Below are positions 9,368-17,776 of a stretch of DNA of 64,000 nt, piece after piece (position 1 is the first letter of the stretch; the number at the start of each line of letters is the position of its first letter). Both the position numbers and the translations under genes were made by a program. The stretch comes from Nocardia panacis (lineage in GTDB: Bacteria > Actinomycetota > Actinomycetes > Mycobacteriales > Mycobacteriaceae): the NCBI RefSeq assembly GCF_003598715.1, contig NZ_QZFU01000016.1, positions 62,001 through 126,000 of the forward strand. Direction: 5' to 3'. The notes beneath the pieces are model-generated. The model ran no database searches and was not told where the DNA came from. It saw only the letters and a list, made by a program, of their open reading frames with translations.

Positions 9368-9706
9368 ATGCTCGCAACTACTTTCGCCATGACCATGGTT
9401 CTTCTCGCGGTGCCATTCGCGCTCTGGATGGCCGTACGGGTCGGCCGCGCCGATCCCTGCGGCGCGGTGACCACGCACCTATTGGACCTGTTCGAATCCG
9501 AACGCGCGCTACGCGGGGACCCGTGGCAACTCGAACCCTCGCACCGCGCTCCCTCCCGCCCGCTCACCCCGGAGCAGGCGCACTGGGAGATGCAGCGCCA
9601 CCGCACCTGCGGCACCGACCTGTGCCCCATGAAGCACGCCGCCTTCTGGACACTGGTCGACGCCGGACAGACCATTCCGGACCCACGGGCCAGCCGAATC
9701 GTCTGA
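9368..9706 (+). CDS. small protein with N-terminal membrane helix, unknown
   Basis: Protein of 112 residues. One hydrophobic segment (TFAMTMVLLAVPFALWMAV) anchors the N-terminus; the rest is soluble with three cysteines (DPCGA, RTCGTDLCPMKH). HRTCGTDLCPMKHAAFWTLVDAG looks like a conserved block. The ATG at 9368 has only a weak upstream AGGGG at about 12 bases. I do not recognise a family. GC bias at third positions fits a real gene. Confidence 0.55.
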   Translation: MLATTFAMTMVLLAVPFALWMAVRVGRADPCGAVTTHLLDLFESERALRGDPWQLEPSHRAPSRPLTPEQAHWEMQRHRTCGTDLCPMKHAAFWTLVDAGQTIPDPRASRIV

Positions 9707-9812
9707 GCGATCCGCGCCGCGACACTCGTCCGCCCGGCTAGAATTCGCCCGAATTGGTCAGCACCCGGTTCGACCGCACGTGAATTCCGCCCCGAGCGAG
9801 AAGCGAGGTCGA

Positions 9813-10970
9813 ATGGCCGCCATCGGGCACGCCTTGGCACTCACCGGATCGATGACGTGGGAGATCCTGTGGGCGTTGATCCTCGGGTTCGCGCTCTCCG
9901 CGGTCGTGCAGGCGGTGGTGCGCAAAGCCACCATCGCCCGGCTCATGGGCGACGACCGTCCGCGCACCCTGGCCCTCGCGGCCGTCTTGGGCGCGGCGTC
10001 GTCGTCCTGCTCGTACGCGGCGGTGGCGCTGGCCCGTTCCCTGTTCCGCAAGGGCGCGAACTTCACCGCCGCCATGGCCTTCCAGATCGGCTCCACCAAT
10101 CTGGTCGTCGAACTCGGCATCATCCTGGCGCTGCTGATGGGTTGGCAGTTCACGGCGGCCGAGTTCGTCGGAGGGCCGATCATGATCATGCTGCTCGCGG
10201 TCCAGTTCCGGATATTCGTGCGGCCCCGGCTGGTCGCGGCGGCTCGACGGCAGGCCGAACGCGGGCTGGCCGGATCCATGGAGGGGCACGCGGCCATGGA
10301 TATGTCGGTGCCGACCGAGGGCTCCTTCCTGCGGCGACTACTGTCGCCACCGGGGTTGACGGCCGTATCGCGGGTATTCGTGATGGAGTGGGCCGCCATC
10401 CTGCGCGATCTGATCCTCGGACTGTTCATCGCGGGCGCGATCGGCGCATGGGTGCCGAATACGTTCTGGCAGGGCTTCTTTCTCTCCGACCATCCGGTGC
10501 TCTCCGCACTGTGGGGTCCCTTGATCGGGCCGCTGGTCGCGATCCTGTCATTCGTGTGCTCAATCGGGAATGTGCCGCTGGCCGCCGTCCTATGGAACGG
10601 CGGTATCAGTTTCGGCGGCGTGATCGCCTTCATCTACGCCGACCTGCTGATCCTGCCGATCCTGGCCATCTATCGCAGGTACTACGGCACCCGCATGACC
10701 ATCGTCGTATTCGGCACCTTCTATGCCGCCATGGTCGGTGCCGGATACACGGTCGAAATCCTCTTCGGCACAGCGGGACTCATCCCCACCGAACGCAACG
10801 CGACGGTGATGGAAGCCGGAATCCACTGGAACTACACCACCTGGCTCAATATCGTCTTCCTGATCCTCGCCGCCGCTCTGGTGCTCCGCTTCCTCCGCAC
10901 GGGCGGAATCCCCATGCTGCGCATGATGGGTGGTGCGCCCGATACGAATCACCTTGGGACACAGCCCTAG
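9813..10970 (+). CDS. ArsP/DUF318-type permease
   Basis: Polytopic membrane protein of 385 residues with about eight to ten transmembrane segments, matching the predicted-permease family that includes ArsP (methylarsenite efflux). The signature motif SSSCSYAAVALARSLFRKGA lies near residues 60-80, and FVCSIGNVPLAAVLWNGG repeats a related pattern in the second half, suggesting inverted internal symmetry. A short histidine/methionine-containing cytosolic loop (GHAAMDMS) separates the halves. ATG 9813 is preferred over GTG 9780 because AGCGAGG sits just upstream. The transported species is unknown; no arsenic-resistance genes flank it. Confidence 0.8.
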   Translation: MAAIGHALALTGSMTWEILWALILGFALSAVVQAVVRKATIARLMGDDRPRTLALAAVLGAASSSCSYAAVALARSLFRKGANFTAAMAFQIGSTNLVVELGIILALLMGWQFTAAEFVGGPIMIMLLAVQFRIFVRPRLVAAARRQAERGLAGSMEGHAAMDMSVPTEGSFLRRLLSPPGLTAVSRVFVMEWAAILRDLILGLFIAGAIGAWVPNTFWQGFFLSDHPVLSALWGPLIGPLVAILSFVCSIGNVPLAAVLWNGGISFGGVIAFIYADLLILPILAIYRRYYGTRMTIVVFGTFYAAMVGAGYTVEILFGTAGLIPTERNATVMEAGIHWNYTTWLNIVFLILAAALVLRFLRTGGIPMLRMMGGAPDTNHLGTQP

Positions 10971-10998
10971 GCCGGTCTTCCTCGGTGAGTCACCGGCC
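10970..10998. terminator. weak stem between convergent genes
   Basis: GGCCGGT and ACCGGCC form a 7-bp stem with a 15-base loop directly after the permease stop and before the end of the convergent acetyltransferase. There is no T-run. It is a plausible but weak terminator. Confidence 0.3.
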
Positions 10999-11012
10999 CC
11001 CGACCAAGCCGA

Positions 11013-11861
11013 CTACCGGATCGTCTCGACTTCCCGCACGAGAACCGCCCGCACGTAGAGCAATTGGAAGCCCAGCTTCTGCACATTCTGCTGAGAGGTG
11101 GAACCGGGGAGAGTCACCACGACGGCGAGATCACAGCCCGCGGCGGTGGCAGCGTCGATACGGTGGGCCAGCAGGGTGCCCTGTACGCCACGTCGACGGA
11201 ACTCCGGAAGTGTTGAGGCGCCGCTGAATTGGGCGATACCCTCATAGAGGCGCCGGATCGCGCCACCGGCCGGGACACCGTCGATGGTGGCCAGCGAGGG
11301 GACGAATCCACTGGCAGCGCTGGTATCGCTGATCGCGGACCTGGCGGCATCGCGCGAATGTTCCTCGTGCGCGGCCACGCCTCGAATATCCGGTGCGCCG
11401 AAACCGTCGGCGACGACATCCAGCCAGGACTCCAGCCCGTCCGAGGCGACATCGGCGACTTCCACGCCCGCCGCCCTCGGCCGCGACTGCCCGTCCAGCC
11501 GCAGACCGAGCACGTTCTCGAAACCGACGAGCGCGTAACCGCGCCGGGTCAGCCTGGTCACCAGTTCCGGATCGGCGAGGGTGGACACCTCGAAATTCAC
11601 CGCCGAATTCCGTTCGGCGAAGGCATTTTCCACCTCGTCGAGCAGCGCGTCCGGGAAGTCGTTGCCCAGCACGCCGACCACCTTGTTCAGCGGAGAACCG
11701 GGGCCGACCCAGAGCGCGCGTCCGCTGTCGATCTCGCTGATGACTACCTGATCCGCACGCGTCGCCACCGACCGCGCGGCCTCCTCGAGCAGCGAGCGCT
11801 CGGCCCGCTCGATGCGCGTCGCGAGATCGATTCCGACAAAGAGACCAGGGGAATATGACAT
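11013..11861 (-). CDS. GNAT-family acetyltransferase-like protein
   Basis: Protein of 282 residues with a C-terminal GNAT fold. The acetyl-CoA binding pattern is visible as FRRRGVQGTLLAHRIDAA near residue 225, and AGCDLAVVVTLPGSTSQQNV then KLGFQLLYVR form the typical final strands. The first 150 residues are less conserved and may be a degenerate second GNAT repeat. ATG 11861 is chosen for the AGGGTGG about 7 bases upstream. It follows the MFS exporter gene by 52 bases on the same strand, so the two are probably co-transcribed and under the divergent TetR regulator. Modification of the exported compound is a plausible inference. Confidence 0.75.
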   Translation of the reverse strand: MSYSPGLFVGIDLATRIERAERSLLEEAARSVATRADQVVISEIDSGRALWVGPGSPLNKVVGVLGNDFPDALLDEVENAFAERNSAVNFEVSTLADPELVTRLTRRGYALVGFENVLGLRLDGQSRPRAAGVEVADVASDGLESWLDVVADGFGAPDIRGVAAHEEHSRDAARSAISDTSAASGFVPSLATIDGVPAGGAIRRLYEGIAQFSGASTLPEFRRRGVQGTLLAHRIDAATAAGCDLAVVVTLPGSTSQQNVQKLGFQLLYVRAVLVREVETIR

Positions 11862-11913
11862 GTCGACCACCCTGCCATTCCCCTTCGAGAGCGCAACCGA
11901 TTTTCCGGCCGCG

Positions 11914-13335
11914 TCACTGTGTCGCGCGGGCCGACCGTTCGAACAGCACCATCGCGATCGTCGGCAGCGCGGCAAGGACGGCCGCGGCCAGCACCCAGGC
12001 GAAAGTCGTTGCGAAAGCCGCGGATTGGGCGTGGTCGGCGGTGGGCAGACGACGTTGCAGCACCATCACGAACGCGGCGGTGCCCATCGATCCGCCAACG
12101 CGCTGCATGATGTTGAGCTGCGGTGTGGCGTCGGCCAACTGGTCCGGGCGCAATGTCTTCATGGCTGCGGTCATGGCGGGCATGACGGCCAGGCCGATAC
12201 CGAGTCCGCGCACCACCATGGCGGCGGCCAACAGCCAATAGGACGTGTCGGCGGTGATCAACATGAACGGCACGGTGGCGACGATGCCGACCACACCGCC
12301 GAGCACACAGGTGAGACTGCCGACCCGCTCGTAGAGCTTGGTGGACAACACCATGGCGATGGCCGCGCCGACGCCCTGCGGTGCGAGCAGCAGGCCGGTA
12401 TGCGCCGCATCCTGATGACGCACGATCTGGAAGTACAAGGGCAGCAACACCATCGCGCCGAAAGTGACCGCGCCGAAAGTGAAGGTGGCCAGCGCTGCCG
12501 AACTGTAGACGCGATCGGCGTAGAGCCGCAGATCCAGGATCGGCGCGGCGACCCGCAGTGCGTGCCACACGAATATCGCGACGAGTAACGCGCCGCCGAT
12601 CAGCGGCACGATCACCACCGGGTCACCGATCCCGCGCGAACCCGCCTGCGCCAAACCGTAGGTGACCCCCACCAACCCCATCGAAATCAGCGTCAGACCG
12701 CGCACATCGAACGGACCGGCCTGCTCCTCGAAGGTGTCGGCGGGCAGCAACCGCACCGCCAGCACCAACCCGAGGATCCCGATCGGTGCGTTGATCAAGA
12801 AGATCCACTGCCACCCCGCGTACTCCAGCAGCAGGCCACCTATGGTCGGGCCGATGATCGGCGTCAACACCATGGGGATACCGGCCGCCACCATCGCGCG
12901 CGCCATCCCGCGCCGACCGGCGGTGCGCACCAGGATCAGCTGACCCGCCGGAATCATCAGACCACCGCCGACGCCCTGCACCACCCGCGCCGCGATCAGC
13001 ACCCACACGTTGCCCGCGAGACCGCAGGCGACCGAGGCGATCGTGAACAGCAGCAGCGCACCGATATACAGCCGTTTGGCCCCGATTCGGCGAGCCGCCC
13101 ATCCGGTGGCGGGCAACACCGCGGCCTGCGTCAGCAGGTACACGGTGACGATCCACTGCACCGTATCCAGTCCGGTGTCGAACGCGCCGACCAGCGAGTT
13201 CAGCGCGACATTGACGACGGTGGCGTCCAGGAAGGCCAGGACCGCGCCGAGGAGCACCACGATGACGGCCCGACGCGCTTGCGGGCTCAGCCCTGGACGC
13301 TCGTCGACGTCGGGGGCGGCGTTGGAAGTAGTCAC
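11914..13335 (-). CDS. MFS drug efflux transporter (DHA2/EmrB-QacA type)
   Basis: Major facilitator of 473 residues resembling the EmrB/QacA drug:proton antiporters. Visible motifs are LDATVVNVALNSL (TM1 motif D1), the motif A-like loop WAARRIGAKRLY between TM2 and TM3, and motif C-like GIPMVLTPIIGPTIGGLLLE. It probably exports a hydrophobic toxicant across the inner membrane. It is divergent from a TetR gene across about 100 bases that contain two palindromes, the usual arrangement for a ligand-induced pump. The acetyltransferase gene follows it. Confidence 0.88.
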   Translation of the reverse strand: MTTSNAAPDVDERPGLSPQARRAVIVVLLGAVLAFLDATVVNVALNSLVGAFDTGLDTVQWIVTVYLLTQAAVLPATGWAARRIGAKRLYIGALLLFTIASVACGLAGNVWVLIAARVVQGVGGGLMIPAGQLILVRTAGRRGMARAMVAAGIPMVLTPIIGPTIGGLLLEYAGWQWIFLINAPIGILGLVLAVRLLPADTFEEQAGPFDVRGLTLISMGLVGVTYGLAQAGSRGIGDPVVIVPLIGGALLVAIFVWHALRVAAPILDLRLYADRVYSSAALATFTFGAVTFGAMVLLPLYFQIVRHQDAAHTGLLLAPQGVGAAIAMVLSTKLYERVGSLTCVLGGVVGIVATVPFMLITADTSYWLLAAAMVVRGLGIGLAVMPAMTAAMKTLRPDQLADATPQLNIMQRVGGSMGTAAFVMVLQRRLPTADHAQSAAFATTFAWVLAAAVLAALPTIAMVLFERSARATQ

Positions 13336-13347
13336 CGCACTATTGTC

Positions 13348-13382
13348 ATCTGATCAGATACTTCAGTCAACCAGTGGGTTGA
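13348..13382. promoter_or_regulatory. two palindromic operators between efflux pump and TetR gene
   Basis: ATCTGATCAGAT (13348-13359) is a perfect 12-bp palindrome. TCAACC-AGTG-GGTTGA (13367-13382) is an inverted repeat with a 4-base centre. Both lie in the shared promoter region just upstream of the MFS start and would be suitable binding sites for the adjacent TetR protein. Which one is bound is not decidable from sequence. Confidence 0.6.
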
Positions 13383-13434
13383 TAAACTCGACAAGCCAGC
13401 TGAATCAGTCATCCCAGACAGCTAGACTTCGGTG

Positions 13435-14079
13435 ATGAGCGATACCCAGGAGGACCCCACCGCCCGCCGACCCCGGCGCGCACCGAGCGGCGATCAGCGG
13501 CGCCGCGATGCCGAACGCTCCCGTCGAGCGCTGCTACAGGCCGCCCTGGACGAATTCGCCGACAACGGCTTCGATCGAACCCGAATTCAGGACATCGCGG
13601 CCCGCGCGGGCGTCAACAAGCAGCTCATCGCCTATTACTTCGGTGGCAAGGAGGGCCTGTACCGGGAGATTCAAACCGACTGGCCCACAAGCGAATCCAC
13701 CCACAAGGATCCCGAAGCCCCCTTGGCCGAGACGGCCGCCAACTACCTGGCCGCCACCCTGCGCGACCCGCGCCCGGCCCGCCTGCTGATCTGGCGCGGC
13801 CTCACCGGCGACGGCATCGAAGACGATTACCTGGACGATGCCGCCACCGTCGAGGCCGACCTGGCCGACCTGCGCGCCGCACAGGCACGCGGCGAGATCG
13901 CCCCCGACCTCGACCCGGCCTTCGTCAGAATGGCGCTGATCGCCATCAATCTCGCCCCCGTCTTCCTGCCCCGCTCCACCCTCGAATCTCTCGGGGCAAC
14001 CCCCGAATCACCGGAATTCCCGGACTATCTCCGCACCCAACTCCAGGCATTGGTCCGCCACCTGGCCGCGCCGGAGTAG
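13435..14079 (+). CDS. TetR-family regulator of the adjacent efflux pump
   Basis: Protein of 214 residues. An N-terminal TetR helix-turn-helix spans about residues 25-70 (LLQAALDEFADNGFDRTRI, then IAARAGVNKQLIAYYFGGK), followed by a helical ligand-binding domain without a recognisable specific family. ATG 13435 or the adjacent GTG 13432 may start it; no strong ribosome site is seen. Divergent placement to the DHA2 pump and the palindromes between them support a role as its repressor. Confidence 0.85.
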   Translation: MSDTQEDPTARRPRRAPSGDQRRRDAERSRRALLQAALDEFADNGFDRTRIQDIAARAGVNKQLIAYYFGGKEGLYREIQTDWPTSESTHKDPEAPLAETAANYLAATLRDPRPARLLIWRGLTGDGIEDDYLDDAATVEADLADLRAAQARGEIAPDLDPAFVRMALIAINLAPVFLPRSTLESLGATPESPEFPDYLRTQLQALVRHLAAPE

Positions 14080-14082
14080 TCC

Positions 14083-14478
14083 TCAGCTATCGGCGAAGGT
14101 CTCGTGCAGGTGCCGCCAGAGCACCCGACCCTCGGCACGCACGAAGTAGGCCGTCGATCGGCGCAATATCGCATCGGTGCCTGCGCGCTGAAATTCCGCG
14201 TAGCGCACCAGCCCGGACGTCGCCGTGGTCGCGATGGGCACGATCTCGGTGATATCGATGACCAGATCGGGCGTCTTGCCGAATCCGTCCTGGAACAGAT
14301 TCCGCAGGCCCGCTTTGGTCAGCACCCCACCCACCGGCGTGATCATGGTGAATTCCGGATCGAATCTGTCCAGCAGTGCATCGACCGCGCCCGCTCGATC
14401 CGGCGCAGTTCCCGCGAACAGTTCGGTCACCGCGACATGGAAGTCGATGATCTCATCGATGAATCCCTGCGTTTCCAT
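14083..14478 (-). CDS. SnoaL-like (NTF2 fold) protein
   Basis: Protein of 131 residues with the cone-shaped NTF2/SnoaL-like pattern: an N-terminal helix (FIDEIIDFHVAVTELFAG), a DRFDPEFTMITPVGG strand, a middle LRNLFQDGFGKTPDL helix and a final strand pair ending in GRVLWRHLHETF. Such proteins bind small hydrophobic ligands or act as isomerases and hydrolases. The ATG at 14478 is supported by GAGGGAAAT upstream. It is convergent with the TetR gene (4 bases between stops). Function not assignable. Confidence 0.6.
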   Translation of the reverse strand: METQGFIDEIIDFHVAVTELFAGTAPDRAGAVDALLDRFDPEFTMITPVGGVLTKAGLRNLFQDGFGKTPDLVIDITEIVPIATTATSGLVRYAEFQRAGTDAILRRSTAYFVRAEGRVLWRHLHETFADS

Positions 14479-15080
14479 TCCTATTTCCCTCACTATGAGA
14501 CGCCGACCGGCGTGCCATGCGGGAGATCCTGCCACCCTGTTCCACCAGCCGCGAGAGCCCGATGAGCAGCGCGGACCTCTGGAAATCTCGAGCGCGGTGC
14601 GGATCCACTCCAGGCACCCGGCAGCCGGGCGGATACTGTTGGCCGCCAAGGGTTTCGGCCCGACGGGTCTCGGCTTGGAGGTTCGAGTGTCGGTCCAGGG
14701 GTTCGTCGAGCGCGGATCGATGTCGACGCACAGCTGGTCCGCGCGACCGTCGCGACCAGAGACGCGGGCCGGGGCCGCACTCCGTTGAGAACCCGCCGCG
14801 CGATCGGCGGCGCCAAAGCGGCCACTCACACCACGGACTGAGTGCCTCTAGTGCGGCAATGCCGCCGAGCCGAGGCAAGACATTGCGCTCCCACACGACC
14901 GTAGCGATTCAAGCACCGAACCCCGGCTCGCCCACAAGCCCACGCCGGCGAACTGGAGGGTGTCTCTCCCAGCCGACCGGTGGCGATGCGTTCATGAGGT
15001 GGCGCACAAAGAAGTAATGGCTCGACCGAATCTTCAACCGCCCGGAATCCTTGAATCCCGATGCATAGTCACTCTGAAGA
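14479..15080. other. 602-bp gap without a convincing gene
   Basis: Open frames here overlap one another on both strands and show no family motif, no consistent third-position GC bias and no good ribosome site. No tRNA, repeat or strong hairpin was noticed. It may hold the promoter of the SnoaL-like gene and eroded coding sequence. Confidence 0.5.
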
Positions 15081-15503
15081 CTATTTGGGCGCAACCAGTT
15101 CCAGCGCGATGTTGTCCGGATCGCGGAACTCCAAGATATAGCTGACGCCAATATCCTTGATACCGCCGTGCGCTACACCGCAGGCATCCAGATGCGCTGC
15201 GGCAGCTTCCAATTCGGCGAGTGACGCAACGGGGAAAGCGAGATGGTCGAGGCCGACCCGGTTCTCGTCGAATCGGTCGGCACCGACAGGCCGCAGTCCG
15301 ATCAAACCATGCTCCAGCCGGTAGATCACCCCGCCGTAGAGAAAACTGAGGCGCTCGCGCGTCTCCTGATCCGCGTCGGCCGGGACCTCCAGCGCCACAG
15401 GCCAGTCGAAAACCTGCTCGTAGAACGCCCGCGAACGATCGATATCGCACACCGTGAGACGGACGTGAGCAACAGATCCCGTAGCAATCGCCATATCGAT
15501 CAT
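15081..15503 (-). CDS. VOC-family (glyoxalase/dioxygenase fold) protein
   Basis: Protein of 140 residues with two beta-alpha-beta-beta-beta modules typical of the vicinal oxygen chelate superfamily. The first begins HVRLTVCDIDRSRAFYEQVF; the second begins LDHLAFPVASLAELEAAAAH and ends in the conserved YILEFRDPDNIALELVAP. Metal-ligand positions appear conserved (H near residue 14, E near 63, H near 87, E near 135). Reaction unknown: glyoxalase, ring-cleavage dioxygenase and resistance roles are all possible. The start may be ATG 15503 or ATG 15494. Confidence 0.75.
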   Translation of the reverse strand: MIDMAIATGSVAHVRLTVCDIDRSRAFYEQVFDWPVALEVPADADQETRERLSFLYGGVIYRLEHGLIGLRPVGADRFDENRVGLDHLAFPVASLAELEAAAAHLDACGVAHGGIKDIGVSYILEFRDPDNIALELVAPK

Positions 15504-15583
15504 GCTCGCAGACCGCTTTCCCTACCCGCAGGTTCGTAGCGAACGACCGGCCTGTGGCGCCTCGGCCCCGCAGTATCAACCCG

Positions 15584-16403
15584 CTAGTCGGCGGTGAAGA
15601 AATCCAGCAGGCTGGGAGCCAACGCGTCCGGCTGATGCAGGATGCTGTGGTCTTGGCCGGGAATGGTGCGATGGTCGGCATGCGGGATGGTGTCGCCGAG
15701 CTCGGCCGCGGTGGCACGAATCCACGGCTCGCCTAATTGACCGGCAATGATCAAGCTGGGCACCGAGATACGGGCCAAACGGTCGGAGGGAAAGGTCAAC
15801 TGCGGACCGCAGACAGCCATGTCGTAGGGCAGGCTGTCCGCTTGTGCGGACATGAACGACCACACCGGCGCGGCTTGCATGCCCGCGACCATCTCCGGCG
15901 GTACACCAACCTGTTCGGTGAGAAACAGAGCCGTCGCCCCGTCCCGATCGCCCAATGCGATGAGGGCACGCACACGATCGGGCACGTCGGCAGCGGGAAG
16001 CGGGCGCGAATCATCGGAGATGTAGGTCGCCTCATAGACCGCCACCCGATCGATCGGCAATCCGCGCATCGCGGCTTCCAGCGCGAGCACACCGCCCGAG
16101 GAGTGACCGAAGACTCCGGCCCGACCGCCGACATGCGCGATAACCGCAGCCAGATCGGCGATTTCGTCCTCGACGACGTAGTTGCGGCTGTTGTCCCCGC
16201 TTTCACCCCGGCCGCGGCGATCATAGATGACGGCCATCACGTCACTGGCCATAGACTCGGCCAACCCGGTAACAGTGGAGCGGTCGTTGAAGGCCCCCCC
16301 CGATGAGGATGACCGGCGCGCCCGCACCGATCGTGTCGACGGCGATCTTGCTTCCATCAGCGGAAGTGACGGTGTGGTGCTCAAAGGTATTGACGGCGTT
16401 CAT
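15584..16403 (-). pseudogene. alpha/beta hydrolase broken by a G8 tract frameshift
   Basis: The intended gene starts at ATG 16403, with AAGGAGTCAATT in front, and reads MNAVNTFEHHTVTSADGSKI... up to the strand-HGG-like segment VILIGG. There a run of eight C on the given strand (16294-16301) shifts the frame; with seven, the product would continue as IGGAFNDRSTV and on to the stop at 15584. The downstream part has the nucleophile elbow GHSSGG, a later Asp and the motif PGQDHSILHQPD. It would be an alpha/beta hydrolase of about 272 residues. Either the gene is inactive or phase-variable here, or the homopolymer was miscounted. It follows the reductase-like gene by 30 bases. Confidence 0.8.
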
Positions 16404-16433
16404 AATTGACTCCTTGATCGGTACGGGTTGTGG

Positions 16434-17078
16434 TCAGTGCAAACGGAAGGCCAGATGGGTGACCTCCGGCGAATCGATGACATGCAGCCTGCGCAGTTCG
16501 ATCATCTTGTCGGGCAGGTTGTCGAACAGCCGGGTCCCCTGCCCGAGCAGCACCGGGGCGATGTGCAGGTGCAGTTCGTCCACCATGTCCGCGGCAATGG
16601 CCTGAGAGACGATGGAAGCACCCCCGCTGATATGCACACCGAGCGATGTCGAATGGTCATTCCGCTCAGCACATGCTTTTCGGGCCGCTTCGACGGCGAC
16701 CGCGACGGAATCGACGAAGTAGAAGGTGGTCCCGCCCTCGCGGTGCAGCGGCGACCGGGGACGGTTGGTGACAACGAAAACCGGCGCGTGAAACGGCGGT
16801 TCGTCACCCCACGGCTCTTCGCCCGAGTCGAACATGCGCCTGCCCATCACGTAAGCGCCTGCGCGAGCGAACTTGTCGGCAATCAGCGCATCGTCGGCAT
16901 CCACCAGCCCGCCCTCCATACCGGCCCGCTCGCGCCAGGCGGCGCGCTTGACCGCCCAACTGGTGATACGAAAGAAGCCGTCATCCAGATACGGCGGTTG
17001 CTGGGCTCTCAGTCCACAGACGAACCCATCCAATGACAGGGTCATGTCGGTCGTGACGTCGAGTTGGGCGATGGTCAT
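16434..17078 (-). CDS. RibD C-terminal / dihydrofolate reductase-like protein
   Basis: Protein of 214 residues of the DHFR/RibD_C superfamily often seen beside small hydrolases. Typical features are the opening MTLSLDGFVCG, GAYVMGRRMFDSG near residue 80, PVFVVTNRPR near 105, HISGGASIVSQAIAADMVDE near 155 and the ending HIAPVLLGQGTRLFD. It probably reduces a small molecule using NADPH; the substrate is unknown. ATG 17078 is preceded by GTGAGGAGTCATCGCG, a good ribosome site. It lies 30 bases upstream of the frameshifted hydrolase on the same strand, suggesting one operon. Confidence 0.8.
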   Translation of the reverse strand: MTIAQLDVTTDMTLSLDGFVCGLRAQQPPYLDDGFFRITSWAVKRAAWRERAGMEGGLVDADDALIADKFARAGAYVMGRRMFDSGEEPWGDEPPFHAPVFVVTNRPRSPLHREGGTTFYFVDSVAVAVEAARKACAERNDHSTSLGVHISGGASIVSQAIAADMVDELHLHIAPVLLGQGTRLFDNLPDKMIELRRLHVIDSPEVTHLAFRLH

Positions 17079-17254
17079 CGCGATGACTCCTCACACTGGG
17101 TTGTCAGTTCCTACACCCAGCAGTCGGAGCCGATCCCGAGATTTGAACATCGCTACTTCCTCGGCATGCCCAACCGGGCTTCTGCACCGCAACCGCCGTG
17201 CACGATTCCTGCGGCGCAGCCTCATGCATGCTCGAACGCACCACAGCCAGCGAC

Positions 17255-17271
17255 AATCAGAAAGTCTGATT
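17255..17271. promoter_or_regulatory. palindrome just before antitoxin start
   Basis: AATCAGA-AAG-TCTGATT is a perfect 7-bp inverted repeat with a 3-base centre, ending three bases before the antitoxin ATG. The position fits an autoregulatory operator. It occupies the place of a ribosome site, so the mRNA may be leaderless. Confidence 0.55.
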
Positions 17272-17273
17272 CT

Positions 17274-17534
17274 ATGATTTCCATGACTGCGACCGAGACT
17301 GCGCGGAGCATTTCCGCAGTCCTCGATATGGCCGGACAGGGCGAGACAATCCAGGTCACCCGCGGCGGCGAACTCGTCGCGTCGATCGTCCCGCCGCACC
17401 GCCCAAACGGGTCCGCCATACTCGACGCCTATGCCGCTATCGAACCCGATCCGGACTTCGCCGCGGAATACGAAGCCGACCACCGACGAATCAACGCACC
17501 GATGGAGGCGCGCGACCCGTGGGGCGACGACTGA
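17274..17534 (+). CDS. Phd/YefM-type antitoxin
   Basis: Protein of 86 residues. The N-terminal half has the antitoxin pattern TATETARSISAVLD, then GETIQVTRGGELVASIVPP, as in VapB/Phd-type antitoxins. The acidic C-terminal tail (AEYEADHRRINAPMEARDPW) would bind the toxin. ATG 17274 or 17283 are possible starts. A PIN-toxin frame overlaps its 3' end by 16 bases, the normal toxin-antitoxin layout, but that toxin is decayed. The antitoxin itself appears intact. Confidence 0.75.
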   Translation: MISMTATETARSISAVLDMAGQGETIQVTRGGELVASIVPPHRPNGSAILDAYAAIEPDPDFAAEYEADHRRINAPMEARDPWGDD

Positions 17535-17776
17535 TCCTCGATACAGGCGTGCAGGTGACACCCGAGCGCGGCCGCATCGTGATGCGCAACATCATCGACG
17601 CTGACGATGACACCGCATTGTCGGCGACCTCCCCGGCGTGCAGGCACTCGAGCTCTGAAGGTCACCTCGTCTCGACCCCGAATCGACCACAGCTAGCCGA
17701 GTTCCACCAGAATGTGACGGCAACCGGCCGATTCCAGCCGATGAACGCCCTATCTACCTGGAACGCTCGGCAATAA
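17519..17776 (+). pseudogene. decayed PIN-domain (VapC-like) toxin
   Basis: The frame opens at GTG 17519, overlapping the antitoxin, and begins RRLILDTGV, the usual PIN start with its first catalytic aspartate, then RGRIVMRNIIDADDDTALSA. After that a segment of about 12 residues is out of register. The pattern recovers as STPNRPQLAEFHQNVTAT, which I recognise as PIN-like, and then stops being PIN-like. The second acidic residue region and the whole C-terminal half (about 50-60 residues) are missing. It should not be an active RNase. The next gene on the other strand starts inside its tail. Confidence 0.65.
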
